DNA of 64,000 nucleotides from Youngiibacter multivorans (lineage in GTDB: Bacteria; Bacillota; Clostridia; Clostridiales; Clostridiaceae). This document shows, in pieces, positions 36,398 to 44,832 of the stretch (within the stretch, counting starts at the first letter, position 1; the number at the start of each line of letters is the position of its first letter). The stretch lies in assembly GCF_017873395.1 (NCBI RefSeq), contig NZ_JAGGKC010000010.1, forward strand, positions 50,583 to 114,582. Direction: 5' to 3'. The position numbers and the translations under genes were made by a program. The notes below the pieces were generated by a model. The model had not been told where the DNA came from. It made no database searches and was given only the letters and a program-made list of their open reading frames with translations.

Positions 36398-37477
36398 CTA
36401 CTTCCCGACACTAACCTCAGTTTCATTTCTTACGATTTGTACGAATGTTCTTCCAGGTATAAATGCAATTTCCTGATTGTTTTCATCATAATACTTTGTA
36501 ATTGAATCTAAATCCTTTCTTTCCCATGAACCGGTTCTCATAACACCGTTTGTAAAATACTCAGCCTTACCCTTTCCTATCTGATCAATATTAGTATATA
36601 CAGTTCCAGAGACATGATAATGTCTTGTGTATTGGATGATGATATTTTTAACAGAAAGAGTAGTCCCATCTTCTTTATCTGTCACCGGTTTTTCATTGAT
36701 AAATTTTTCATACATCTTTTTTTCTTTGTTGAATATGTAGCTTATTCTATTATTGGACGCATATTGAAAATTGATATTGATGGCAGGTTCACCTTCAAAG
36801 TTCTCATTTGAATCAAAGTAAAGTGTCCTTTGAATAGGATTATATTCGTATTTGTTTTTTATCAGATAATTCAAGTCTATATAGGCATTGTGAGGAGCAC
36901 TTCTATCAGTTGATCTGCTGAAGCCTTTTGATACCGCCATGCCGTCAATTTTAGGAGCAGATATTTCCAAATCTTCTTTTAATCTGTACACATTTTGGCC
37001 TGCTACCTCTGACCCACCATAAAATACATACATATAGTCCCACTCGCTCCAAAGATACATATGCTGCTTCCTCGCACTTCTCACCGGGCCGACTTTAGTC
37101 GGGTATTCACTCAAAAAGAAAGCTGTAAGCCTTGTTATCTGGCTTTCAACTTCCATTTCATATATCAGATCAGCCTTTGTTATTCCGCTCTGAGGCCTTG
37201 CCTCCGGGGTATTCTCAATCTGAACCATTATTGCCTTGCCATCACCCTCGTACGGAAGTCCGGTAAGCGGTGACACTCCTTCAGGAACATTTTCATACAT
37301 AGCTACAGGAATAGGCTCTGGCATGGTTTCCGTTGGTGCTGCAGTCTCCTGTGGCTTTGTTTCAGCGATAGTCTGTGTAGGTGTCGGTTCCTGTGCCTGG
37401 GGTGTTGACGCTTTTCCACAGCCTGACAGCAGAAGCATCGATGACAGTACAAGGGCAAGTATCCTATTTCTATTCAT
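36398..37477 (-). CDS. DUF3048 (YerB-type) lipoprotein
   Basis: A 359-residue exported lipoprotein. The lipobox LLLSGC (Cys about residue 20) follows a signal peptide, and a Thr/Pro/Glu-rich linker spans about 22-55. The DUF3048 N-terminal domain is recognised by SPLTGLP, MVQIENTPEARPQSGITKAD and VGPVRSARKQH, and the C-terminal domain by IIQYTRHYHVSG and TGSWER. YerB-type proteins are widespread in Firmicutes and sit on the outer face of the membrane; their role is unclear. It is a single gene between the polysaccharide and BKACE operons. Confidence 0.88.
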   Translation of the reverse strand: MNRNRILALVLSSMLLLSGCGKASTPQAQEPTPTQTIAETKPQETAAPTETMPEPIPVAMYENVPEGVSPLTGLPYEGDGKAIMVQIENTPEARPQSGITKADLIYEMEVESQITRLTAFFLSEYPTKVGPVRSARKQHMYLWSEWDYMYVFYGGSEVAGQNVYRLKEDLEISAPKIDGMAVSKGFSRSTDRSAPHNAYIDLNYLIKNKYEYNPIQRTLYFDSNENFEGEPAININFQYASNNRISYIFNKEKKMYEKFINEKPVTDKEDGTTLSVKNIIIQYTRHYHVSGTVYTNIDQIGKGKAEYFTNGVMRTGSWERKDLDSITKYYDENNQEIAFIPGRTFVQIVRNETEVSVGK

Positions 37478-37592
37478 AACAAGCCTCCAATTTCACAATC
37501 ACTTTATATAAATTATATGGCAAGAGAATTCCACTGGCAATGGAATCAGGCCATTTAAATTTATATCACAATTTAAGGATCCTTTAGCAAAC

Positions 37593-37629
37593 AAAAAAGT
37601 GAGGTATGGCCGACGAGAGCCATACCTCA
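37593..37629 (-). terminator. terminator of the BKACE-dehydrogenase-AtoE operon
   Basis: TGAGGTATGGC (minus strand, 37629-37619) pairs with GCCATACCTCA (37610-37600) and is followed by CTTTTTTG. It lies about 27 bp after the atoE stop. Confidence 0.9.
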
Positions 37630-37655
37630 ATATGCGGTATTTTCTTAGGTACTAC

Positions 37656-39020
37656 TTAGAAGAACATCGGGATGAAATATAGTCCTAGGGAAGTTATTAT
37701 CGCCCAGAAGAACCATATGAATGCCATGAATCCCCAGACGTTCTTGAGCTTCATTCCGACTACAGAAAGTGCAGGTATGACGTATAGAGGCTGAAGAAGG
37801 TTTGTAGCTTCATCTCCGTATACGAATCCATTGACTACATGAGGTATGTTGGCATTGATGCTCTGTGCAGCATCAACCAGAAGCGGTCCCTGTACTATCC
37901 ACTGTCCACCCTGTGAAGGTATGAACAAGTTGACTACAGATGCCGATATGTATGACCAGAGAGGCATTGTAGCGGCTGAAGCGACCTTCAGTATGGCAGC
38001 CACTATGACTGCTCCGAATCCCGACCCTGTCATCATTCCTGCGATTCCGCCATAGAACGGGAACTGCATCATGATCTCTGTGCAAAGCTTCATATTGTCC
38101 TTATAGGCTTCAACAAACTTTCTCGGTGAGCTGTACAGGAATGTGTTGAGTATTACGAATATGAAGATTACGAAGTTTATGTTGAGTGCTCCGAGGAACC
38201 CCTTCTTCATGAAGGTATTGGCTATTACAATAACTCCAGCTATACCGACAAGGTACATTATTATCTTGCTTCCGTTCATCTTGTCAGCAAGAGTTATCTT
38301 TTCCTCGTCTTCTGCGTCTTCAACATCATCAAGGGCAGTCTTGAATTCGACTATCTCATCCTTAGGTGGTATTGTCATTACGCTCAGTATCATTGTAAAT
38401 ATGGCGAGAATTGCAAACATCGTAACATTGACAGGATTGTATACAGTCACAGACTGAGACAGTACGCCGATCTTGTCAGCAAGGAAATGTTTGTCAGTAG
38501 CAAGCAGCGCATAAACTGAAGCTGATGGCCCCAGGCACTGTCCAAGTATCATGGTTGAATAGCCTGCAGCGATCATCATCGGGAAATGAAGTCCCTTTAT
38601 CTGCTTTGACAGCTGCATTGCAAGTATAGGTGTTACAACTGTACAGAATGCCCAGTTGACGAAGCTTGATACATATCCGAACATCATAAGGAGTATCATG
38701 GCCGATACAGGTGTCTTCGGTATCTTCGCGATCCACACGAGGACCTTCTTGACCTGCCTAGCCTTCGCAGCTGCAGCACATGTGACGACCATGAACGACA
38801 TCTGGAACGCAAATGTCATTTGAGACCAGAATCCGTCATACCAGTGCTGAATCATAGCAACTGGACCAGTTCCTGTAAATACCATTCCAAGAGCAAACAC
38901 TATGAATGTAAGTATAAGGCAGAATACGAATGAGTCAGGAATGATCTTGTCTGCAGCAAACTGAAACTTCTTGCTTATTCTCCAGAATATAGAGCCTTTG
39001 CTTTTTGCTGTGTTCTCCAT
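37656..39020 (-). CDS. atoE: short-chain fatty acid transporter, AtoE family
   Basis: A 454-residue polytopic membrane protein of the AtoE (TIGR00366-type) family with about 11-12 hydrophobic segments. Conserved segments include FVFCLILTFIVFALGM near residue 28, GYVSSFVNWAFCTVVTPILA (about 110-130) and SVVNLFIPSQGGQWIVQGPLL (about 355-375). AtoE in E. coli belongs to the acetoacetate/short-chain fatty acid utilisation operon. Here it is third in an operon with a BKACE enzyme, whose reaction yields acetoacetate, so export or import of acetoacetate or a related acid is the likely role. ATG 39020 follows GGGGGAAAG; the gap after the dehydrogenase stop is 13 bp. Confidence 0.88.
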   Translation of the reverse strand: MENTAKSKGSIFWRISKKFQFAADKIIPDSFVFCLILTFIVFALGMVFTGTGPVAMIQHWYDGFWSQMTFAFQMSFMVVTCAAAAKARQVKKVLVWIAKIPKTPVSAMILLMMFGYVSSFVNWAFCTVVTPILAMQLSKQIKGLHFPMMIAAGYSTMILGQCLGPSASVYALLATDKHFLADKIGVLSQSVTVYNPVNVTMFAILAIFTMILSVMTIPPKDEIVEFKTALDDVEDAEDEEKITLADKMNGSKIIMYLVGIAGVIVIANTFMKKGFLGALNINFVIFIFVILNTFLYSSPRKFVEAYKDNMKLCTEIMMQFPFYGGIAGMMTGSGFGAVIVAAILKVASAATMPLWSYISASVVNLFIPSQGGQWIVQGPLLVDAAQSINANIPHVVNGFVYGDEATNLLQPLYVIPALSVVGMKLKNVWGFMAFIWFFWAIITSLGLYFIPMFF

Positions 39021-39033
39021 TACTTTCCCCCAG

Positions 39034-39981
39034 TTATTCAATATAGTTTTTTGATGTCTTAAGTTGAATGATCAGCTTCCTAGTGAAATTCTCCATGATA
39101 TCCTTCTTCTTATCCTCCGGATAGCTGAAGAATCCTTCCCCAGATTTGAAGCCGAGCTTGCCTTCAGCAACCTTCTGCCTGAGCAGCGGATTAGCTTCCT
39201 TCCTGTTGTCCATGACACTCAGAAGGTTGTCTCCTACAACACACCAGATATCAAGACCACCAAGGTCTGCCACCTCAAACTGCCCAGTTGTAGCATACCT
39301 GAATGCAGGTCCGAATTTCAATGCCTTGTCGATTTCCGCAGGATCGGCCACTCCCATCTCGATAAGCGAGAAAACCTCCCTGGCAACTCCCTGCTGGATC
39401 CTGTTGGCGACAAGTCCCGGAATATCCTTGAGAACCTTCACTGTCTGCTTTCCTGCATTCCTGTAGAGGTCTTCAATCTCCTTGTATACCTCCTGCTCCA
39501 TGTTCCCGAAATACGATAGCTCCACAAGAGGCATTAGATGAGCGGGATTGTACCAATGGCAAACCATTGTCCTCGCCTTTCTCTCTTCGCTAAGGCCTTC
39601 AGTCATTTTCTCAAGCGAAAGGCTTGAAGTGTTGCTTCCAAAAACTGTATCCTTTTTGCAATAGCCATCCAGCTCCCTGAAAAGCTTCTGCTTGAGCTCC
39701 AGGTTCTCAGGAGTTGCTTCGATAACATAGTCAGCATCCTTTACTGCAGGTTCGAGCTCCTTATAAAGTGTTATCCTGCCAAGTATTTTTTCAATCTCTC
39801 TCGCATCGATAACCTCATATCTGGCAAGAATCTCAAGCTCCGACCTGATCGTTCCCATGACCTTCTCTCTTACAGGATCGAACACCTCATAAAGGCTTAC
39901 ATCATATCCGTTCATTGCAAAGGTTTCTGCTATTCCGTGACCCATGGTGCCTGCACCAAGCACAGCAATACGCTTTATCAT
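39034..39981 (-). CDS. 3-hydroxyacyl-CoA dehydrogenase family NAD-dependent 3-hydroxyacid dehydrogenase
   Basis: A 315-residue protein with the Rossmann motif VLGAGTMGHGIAETFAMNG (about 6-24), the catalytic-type His segment CHWYNPAHLMPLVEL (about residue 140) and C-terminal helix domain VANRIQQGVAREVFSLIEMG. Canonical beta-hydroxybutyryl-CoA dehydrogenases have HFFNP; the HWYNP variant is found in relatives acting on free 3-hydroxy acids such as carnitine-like or gulonate-like substrates, so the substrate may not be a CoA ester. It should supply the 3-keto acid to the BKACE enzyme encoded 13 bp upstream. ATG 39981 is preferred over GTG 39990 because GGGGG lies 8 nt upstream. Confidence 0.85.
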   Translation of the reverse strand: MIKRIAVLGAGTMGHGIAETFAMNGYDVSLYEVFDPVREKVMGTIRSELEILARYEVIDAREIEKILGRITLYKELEPAVKDADYVIEATPENLELKQKLFRELDGYCKKDTVFGSNTSSLSLEKMTEGLSEERKARTMVCHWYNPAHLMPLVELSYFGNMEQEVYKEIEDLYRNAGKQTVKVLKDIPGLVANRIQQGVAREVFSLIEMGVADPAEIDKALKFGPAFRYATTGQFEVADLGGLDIWCVVGDNLLSVMDNRKEANPLLRQKVAEGKLGFKSGEGFFSYPEDKKKDIMENFTRKLIIQLKTSKNYIE

Positions 39982-39994
39982 ATGTTTCACCCCC

Positions 39995-40816
39995 TTACTT
40001 CTTTAGTCCGAGCATCTCCCTTGCTTCATCTGGAGTTGCTACCTCATTACCAAACTCCCTGATAAGCCTTCCTGCCCTTTCGACGAACTGCGCATTTGAT
40101 TCAGCAAGCTGACCTTTTCGATAAACTACATTGTCCTCCATGCCTACCCTGACATGTCCGCCTAAAGCCAAAGTCGCATAAAGTATAGGAACATGTCCCT
40201 TGCCGATTCCCAGCGCAGACCATGTCGACCCCTCAGGAAGAAGGCTCTTAAGGTACACAAGGTTCTCAACAGTAGCATCAGTTCCACCCGCAGCACCCAG
40301 AACAAACTGATAATGCACAGGAGTCTTAAGCACGCCCTTTTTGACATAGTACAGTGAGTTGTATAGCATGCCGGCATCGAAGACCTCAACCTCAGGCTTC
40401 ACGCCGTATTCCTGCATCGTCATTCCAAGCTCTTCAAGGAATTTAGGATGATTTAGGAACAGTCCTGTATGCATCCAGTTCATGCTTCCGCAGTCATACG
40501 ATGCCATTTCAGGTCTTACAGTCCTAAGATGCGCCTGCCTTGTCTCATCAGTTGCATTCAGGTCACCCGAGGTAGTGCAATTGATTATGATATCGCACTT
40601 TTCCCTTATAAGCGCTGCAGTCTCTTCAAACTTCAGTCTGTCCATTGTGCCCTTGCCTTCGTCATCCCTCATATGAAGATGAGCGATAGCGGCACCAGCC
40701 TTGTAGCATGCATAGACATCCTCAGCTATCTCTATAGGAGTCATCGGTACGTTTGGATTGTCCTTCTTGGTTGGCCATGCACCCGTCGTGGCCACAGTAA
40801 TAATCGTCTTTGCCAT
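39995..40816 (-). CDS. BKACE family beta-keto acid cleavage enzyme (DUF849, Kce-like)
   Basis: A 273-residue TIM-barrel protein. TPIEIAEDVYACYKAGAAIAHLHMRDDEG (from about residue 24) contains the Zn-binding His-x-His pair, and NCTTSGD (about 80), FDAGMLYNSLYY and SALGIGKGHVPILYATLALGGHVRVGMEDN (about 205-235) are family marks, the last with the catalytic Glu. BKACE enzymes condense acetyl-CoA with a 3-keto acid and release acetoacetate plus a new acyl-CoA; Kce does this with 3-keto-5-aminohexanoate in lysine fermentation and others with dehydrocarnitine. The start at 40816 has AAAGGAGG 7 nt upstream. It is the first gene after the sigma-54 promoter at 40851-40867. Substrate undetermined. Confidence 0.9.
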   Translation of the reverse strand: MAKTIITVATTGAWPTKKDNPNVPMTPIEIAEDVYACYKAGAAIAHLHMRDDEGKGTMDRLKFEETAALIREKCDIIINCTTSGDLNATDETRQAHLRTVRPEMASYDCGSMNWMHTGLFLNHPKFLEELGMTMQEYGVKPEVEVFDAGMLYNSLYYVKKGVLKTPVHYQFVLGAAGGTDATVENLVYLKSLLPEGSTWSALGIGKGHVPILYATLALGGHVRVGMEDNVVYRKGQLAESNAQFVERAGRLIREFGNEVATPDEAREMLGLKK

Positions 40817-40850
40817 TCTTGAACCTCCTTTACTTGTTCGTAGATATAAG

Positions 40851-40867
40851 AGCAATAATCGTGCCAA
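40851..40867 (-). promoter_or_regulatory. sigma-54 (-24/-12) promoter of the BKACE operon
   Basis: The minus strand reads TTGGCACGATTATTGCT, matching the consensus TGGCACG-N4-TTGCT at every conserved base, with the GG and GC elements correctly spaced. It lies 35 bp upstream of the BKACE start codon, placing the start of transcription near 40840. A sigma-54 activator gene lies directly upstream. Confidence 0.93.
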
Positions 40868-40948
40868 ACAAGAAGGTAGGTTTTTCAGGGATAAAACCGC
40901 TCATTTAAGGCATTTTCCCGCTAAATACTAAAATTTGCCACACATTGA

Positions 40949-40984
40949 ACAGAGCTATGATGAATAATTTCATCATAGCTCTGT
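40949..40984. promoter_or_regulatory. upstream activator site 1 (16-bp arm perfect palindrome)
   Basis: ACAGAGCTATGATGAA and its exact complement flank a 4-base centre (TAAT). The core GATGAA-N4-TTCATC recurs at 41044 and 41160. It lies about 110-145 bp upstream of the predicted sigma-54 start, a standard enhancer position. A hairpin terminator for the regulator gene is less likely since no T-tract follows on either strand. Confidence 0.7.
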
Positions 40985-41043
40985 TACTGTAATCGTTTTT
41001 CATTGAACGCCTTGTTTTTCGCTTGATTTTCAACGTTTATCGC

Positions 41044-41059
41044 GATGAATAAATTCATC
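41044..41059. promoter_or_regulatory. upstream activator site 2
   Basis: GATGAA-TAAA-TTCATC, the second copy of the core palindrome. Its centre is 85 bp (about eight helical turns) from that of site 1. Confidence 0.7.
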
Positions 41060-41159
41060 ACACAATGATTTTAACTATTGTCATATCTGTTTTACGAGTA
41101 ATTTCCGGGGTATCAGAAGCTCAATAAATGCTCAGATTCAGAACAACTCGCTGGGTTTC

Positions 41160-41175
41160 GATGAATAATTTCATC
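41160..41175. promoter_or_regulatory. upstream activator site 3
   Basis: GATGAA-TAAT-TTCATC, the third copy, 116 bp (about eleven helical turns) from site 2 and just after the activator gene's stop codon. Confidence 0.7.
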
Positions 41176-41180
41176 AATCG

Positions 41181-42713
41181 TTAAAGTTTATTCAAATCCA
41201 ATCCTATTTTCTTGCATTTCTTGACTATGGTGGATTGGTCTATGCCAAGATGCTCTGATGCCTTTCTGGTCGACCCGTACTTTCTTATGGCCGCTGCTAT
41301 CATTTCCTTCTCCAGGTTGTGGACAGCCTCCTTCAGGTCAATCCCATCATAAAGGCTGTCGCTTTCATCGGATGACTTCTCGATTCCCAGCATCCTTGAG
41401 ACGTCCCTGATATCTATTCGTTCCTTCCTGGTAATGACAACCATCCTTTCTATGAAGTTTTCAAGTTCCCTTATGTTGCCTGGCCATGCATATCCGTGAA
41501 GAATCTTCATAGCACCAGGTGTCAGAGAAACCTCCTTCCGGTACTTCCTGTTGTTCACATCAATGAACTCAGCAATCAGAGCCTTGAGGTCCTCCGCCCT
41601 TTCCCTGAGCGGCGGTATTAATACAGGAACCACATTGAGACGATAATACAGGTCCTCCCTGAATCTGTTTTCTTTTACAGCGGCCTTAAGGTCCTTATTA
41701 GTGGATGCGATTACCCTTACATCTATCTTAATTGTCTTCTTTCCACCTACCCTGATGAACTCCTTCTGCTGGAGTACCCTCAAAAGCTTGCTCTGTATGG
41801 AAAGCGGCATGTCCCCTATTTCGTCAAGAAGTATGGTGCCATCCTTGGCAAGCTCGAACAGGCCGATCTTACCCTGCTTGCTGGCATCAGTAAACGCACC
41901 GGCCTCATACCCGAACAGCTCTGATTCAACCAATTCTGCAGGAATCGCAGAGCAATTGACCTTGATGAACGGCTTTTCGCTCCTGTTGCTGTTTGCATAG
42001 ATCCTATCCGCTATGACTTCTTTACCCGTACCTGACTCACCTGTAATAAGCACTGTGGTATCCGTAGGAGCAACTGTATCTACAAGTCTTATCAAATCAG
42101 TCATGCACCTGTCTGCAAAAATCCCCTTCTTGTCAGTTAACTGCTTCTGCCTGAGGAACCTTATTTCCTCATTTGACATCTTGCCTTCAACCTGAAGCCT
42201 GGCAACCTTCGTTTCAAGCTCCTTCAGGTCAGAAATGTCCCTGTTGTTTATTACAACAAGCTTGATATCCCCATTTTCATCAAATATTGGCCTGCCGGTT
42301 ACAAGTACTTCCTTGTTCTGCCTGACGATGGTCCCAAGTGAATTCACCATCTTCTTTGACTTGATAACCTGCATTGTTACTGAGCCTCTGAACAGCTTCC
42401 CTTCCTTCTCGATGTCGCCGACATTCCTCCCGATTACCTCTTCCTTCCTGATGCCAGTGGTGTTGACATAGGCATCATTGATGAACAGGGTATCGCCCTT
42501 TCCGTTCGAGATGTATATTCCATCATAAAGATTGTCAGCAATCTCCCTGAAGTCCAGATAATTCCTGGTAAAGTCCTCATATGTGTTCCTAATCCCGATA
42601 AGCAGCTCTTCAGCTTTACCGATTCCGGATATACTTTCTGATGAATCTCTTACAATCGCCATAATGCTTTCAATATCTTCCATCATCCTTCGGACCTTCG
42701 ACATGTCTTCCAT
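41181..42713 (-). CDS. sigma-54-dependent transcriptional activator (PAS-AAA+-Fis HTH)
   Basis: A 510-residue enhancer-binding protein. A PAS domain (about 55-170, NLYDGIYISNGKGDTLFINDAYVNTTGI) is followed by the AAA+ core with Walker A GESGTGKE (about 225), the sigma-54 contact loop GAFTDA in place of GAFTGA (about 272), Walker B ILLDEIGDM (about 293) and arginine finger FREDLYYRLNV (about 352). The C-terminal Fis-type HTH reads RKASEHLGIDQSTIVKKCKK (about 485-505). It should activate the sigma-54 promoter at 40851-40867 in response to a small molecule bound by the PAS domain. AGGGGTG lies 5 nt before the ATG. Divergence of the GAFTGA motif is noteworthy but does not by itself mean inactivity. 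Confidence 0.93.
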   Translation of the reverse strand: MEDMSKVRRMMEDIESIMAIVRDSSESISGIGKAEELLIGIRNTYEDFTRNYLDFREIADNLYDGIYISNGKGDTLFINDAYVNTTGIRKEEVIGRNVGDIEKEGKLFRGSVTMQVIKSKKMVNSLGTIVRQNKEVLVTGRPIFDENGDIKLVVINNRDISDLKELETKVARLQVEGKMSNEEIRFLRQKQLTDKKGIFADRCMTDLIRLVDTVAPTDTTVLITGESGTGKEVIADRIYANSNRSEKPFIKVNCSAIPAELVESELFGYEAGAFTDASKQGKIGLFELAKDGTILLDEIGDMPLSIQSKLLRVLQQKEFIRVGGKKTIKIDVRVIASTNKDLKAAVKENRFREDLYYRLNVVPVLIPPLRERAEDLKALIAEFIDVNNRKYRKEVSLTPGAMKILHGYAWPGNIRELENFIERMVVITRKERIDIRDVSRMLGIEKSSDESDSLYDGIDLKEAVHNLEKEMIAAAIRKYGSTRKASEHLGIDQSTIVKKCKKIGLDLNKL

Positions 42714-43104
42714 CTATTCACCCCTGACCATTTCAAATGAGTATTACTTATCTGATTGTATTCCAAAATACCCGCTCTTTCCATATCTGCATCACCTTAT
42801 GAGGAATTCAGCCATGGCAATCCATCCAAAAACAGCAGGTTCATCTTATTAAATACCATCTTTCATATTAAAACAGAGTAACACGTGAAGTGTGCGCTTC
42901 ACGGGTTACTCTGTTTTAGGAGTGTTTTAGGAGTATATCGAAATTTAAGGTAATAGCTTTTTGATGATTATGTCTGACCATAATGGATATAAGCCAACTT
43001 CCTATGAACTGAATCCTTTCACTGTTACCGTTTATACCTGCAATAGGCCGTTGCCTGATTTATCGGTTTACAGATGAATCTTTTCAGGCCATAATCCATG
43101 GGGC
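42714..43104. other. 391-bp gap holding a terminator and the activator promoter region
   Basis: Contains the strong hairpin at 42870-42917. No other gene, RNA or repeat is evident in 42918-43104. Confidence 0.6.
42870..42917. terminator. long hairpin terminator after the SDR/transketolase operon
   Basis: AAAACAGAGTAAC pairs perfectly with GTTACTCTGTTTT, with an inner CGTGAAG/CTTCACG stem, giving about 20 bp of stem. The arms provide A and T tracts on both strands. It ends the minus-strand operon whose last gene stops at 43105. Confidence 0.85.
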
Positions 43105-43863
43105 TTAGTCCATGTGAGATCCGCCATTGATGTCGATCTCTTCGCCGGTTATGTATGAAGCTTCCTCTGATGCAAGGAAAGCTATTGTAGCAGCGATCTC
43201 CTTGGTTTCACCAGGTCTGCCAAGAGGAATTCCGGCAATTACTCCGGCAGCAATTTCTGCTGGCATGGACTTCCATATGTCAGTGTTTACAAGGCCAGGA
43301 GCGACACAGTTGACTGTGATTCCATCCATGGCAACTTCTCTTGCAAGGTTCTTCGAGAATCCGAGAACAGCTGCCTTCGATGCTGAGTAATGTGCTCCGC
43401 CGAATACGCCGCCGCCTCTTTTAGCAGATACAGATGAAAGGCTGACGATCCTTCCGTACTTCTGCTCCTTCATGGTCTTAAGGACAGCCTTTGTGCAGAG
43501 GAACAGACCGAACATGTTGACGTTGAAGATCCTCTTCATGTCATCAAGTGTCATGTCAGCGACAGTGACCTTCTGTGAGATGCCGGCGTTGTTGACAAGT
43601 ACGTCAATCCTTCCGAACTTCTCAAGTGTGAGTGCTACCATTGCATTTACCGAGTCTTCGTTTGTTACATCTACAACTGTTCCGATTGCCTTACCGCCAT
43701 TTGCGTTAAGGAAATTAACAGTATCGTCTATTCCAGCCTGGTTGACGTCTGCAACAACTACAGCCGATCCAAGAGATGAGAATGTCTCAGCAATCGTTCT
43801 TCCGATTCCTCTTGCAGAACCGCTGCCTGTTACTATCGCTACTCTGTTTGTAAAATCCATCAT
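43105..43863 (-). CDS. short-chain dehydrogenase/reductase (FabG-like)
   Basis: A 252-residue classical SDR. Cofactor motif TGSGSARGIGRTIAE (about 12-26), NNAGIS (about 91), catalytic Ser (SLSSVSAKRGG), Tyr and Lys in YSASKAAV (about 158-165), and the C-terminal ITGEEIDINGG. Family members oxidise or reduce secondary alcohols of sugars, polyols or hydroxy acids with NAD(P). It follows the split transketolase genes by 18 bp, so it likely prepares or finishes the sugar-like substrate. FabG of fatty-acid synthesis is less likely in this setting. Confidence 0.88.
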   Translation of the reverse strand: MMDFTNRVAIVTGSGSARGIGRTIAETFSSLGSAVVVADVNQAGIDDTVNFLNANGGKAIGTVVDVTNEDSVNAMVALTLEKFGRIDVLVNNAGISQKVTVADMTLDDMKRIFNVNMFGLFLCTKAVLKTMKEQKYGRIVSLSSVSAKRGGGVFGGAHYSASKAAVLGFSKNLAREVAMDGITVNCVAPGLVNTDIWKSMPAEIAAGVIAGIPLGRPGETKEIAATIAFLASEEASYITGEEIDINGGSHMD

Positions 43864-43881
43864 AATATCCGTATCTCCTCT

Positions 43882-44832
43882 TTAGTTCTTTTTCCCGATT
43901 AGGTTCTTTGCAGTTTCAACTATGTTTTCGATTGTTATTCCATTGAGCTCAAGAAGCTTCTCATATGGAGCTGACTGTCCGAACTGATCCTGTACGCCTA
44001 TTCTTCTTACTATAGCTCCGCCTTCTTCAGCGACTACTTCAGAAACTGCGCTTCCAAGTCCGTTCAATATGTTATGGTCTTCTACAGTTATTACTTTTCC
44101 CGTCTTCAATGAAGCAAGTACAGCATCCTTGTCCAGTGGCTTTATGGTATGCATGTCATAAAGCTTCACTGAATATCCTTCAGCCTTGAGTATCTTCGTT
44201 GCTTCAATGGCAAGATAAACTGTATCGCCGTTGGCAATTATCGCTATATCAGTTCCTTCTGACAGCTGCTTTGCCTTGCCTATCTCAAATTCCTCGTCCT
44301 CTCCGTATATTACAGGAATCGCATCTCTTGTGAACCTGAGGTATACCGGTCCGTATATTTCGGCAGCCTGCTTTACAAGCTTCCTGGTTGAGTTATAATC
44401 AGCTCCCATGACCACAGTCATGTTAGGTATTGTCCTGAGTACTCCCATATCCTCTATGCTCTGGTGGCTCGCTCCGTCATTTGCAGGAGTGAGTCCGCCA
44501 TGTGAACATGCGATCTTGACGTTCAGGTAAGGATAGCATACTGTCTGTCTGATCTGCTCGCACATCCTCAGAGATCCGAATACCGCATATGTGGATACGA
44601 AAGGTATCTTGCCTGTTGTAGCCAGTCCTGCCGCTATTCCGCATGCGTTCTGCTCTGCTATACCAACATTGAAATGCTGCCTTGGCAGTTCTGTGGAGAA
44701 CGGGCCAGTCTTGCAGGAGTTACCGATGTCCGCATCGATAACGCAGATGTTCTTGTTCACTCTTCCAAGCTCGAGTATCTCATCACCAAATGCTTCTCTT
44801 GTAGCCTTTTTCATTTGTTTCATTTGTTCCAT
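43882..44832 (-). CDS. transketolase, C-terminal (Pyr plus C-terminal domain) subunit
   Basis: A 316-residue protein corresponding to the pyrimidine-binding and C-terminal domains of transketolase. FNVGIAEQNACGIAAGLAT (about 53-71) contains the catalytic Glu that activates thiamine diphosphate; HGGLTPANDGASHQSIEDMG (about 110-129) and VYLRFTRDAIP are typical. It forms a heteromeric enzyme with the adjacent N-terminal subunit, whose stop overlaps its start (TAATG). Split transketolases are common in clostridia and in sugar catabolic operons. Specificity unknown. Confidence 0.9.
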   Translation of the reverse strand: MEQMKQMKKATREAFGDEILELGRVNKNICVIDADIGNSCKTGPFSTELPRQHFNVGIAEQNACGIAAGLATTGKIPFVSTYAVFGSLRMCEQIRQTVCYPYLNVKIACSHGGLTPANDGASHQSIEDMGVLRTIPNMTVVMGADYNSTRKLVKQAAEIYGPVYLRFTRDAIPVIYGEDEEFEIGKAKQLSEGTDIAIIANGDTVYLAIEATKILKAEGYSVKLYDMHTIKPLDKDAVLASLKTGKVITVEDHNILNGLGSAVSEVVAEEGGAIVRRIGVQDQFGQSAPYEKLLELNGITIENIVETAKNLIGKKN

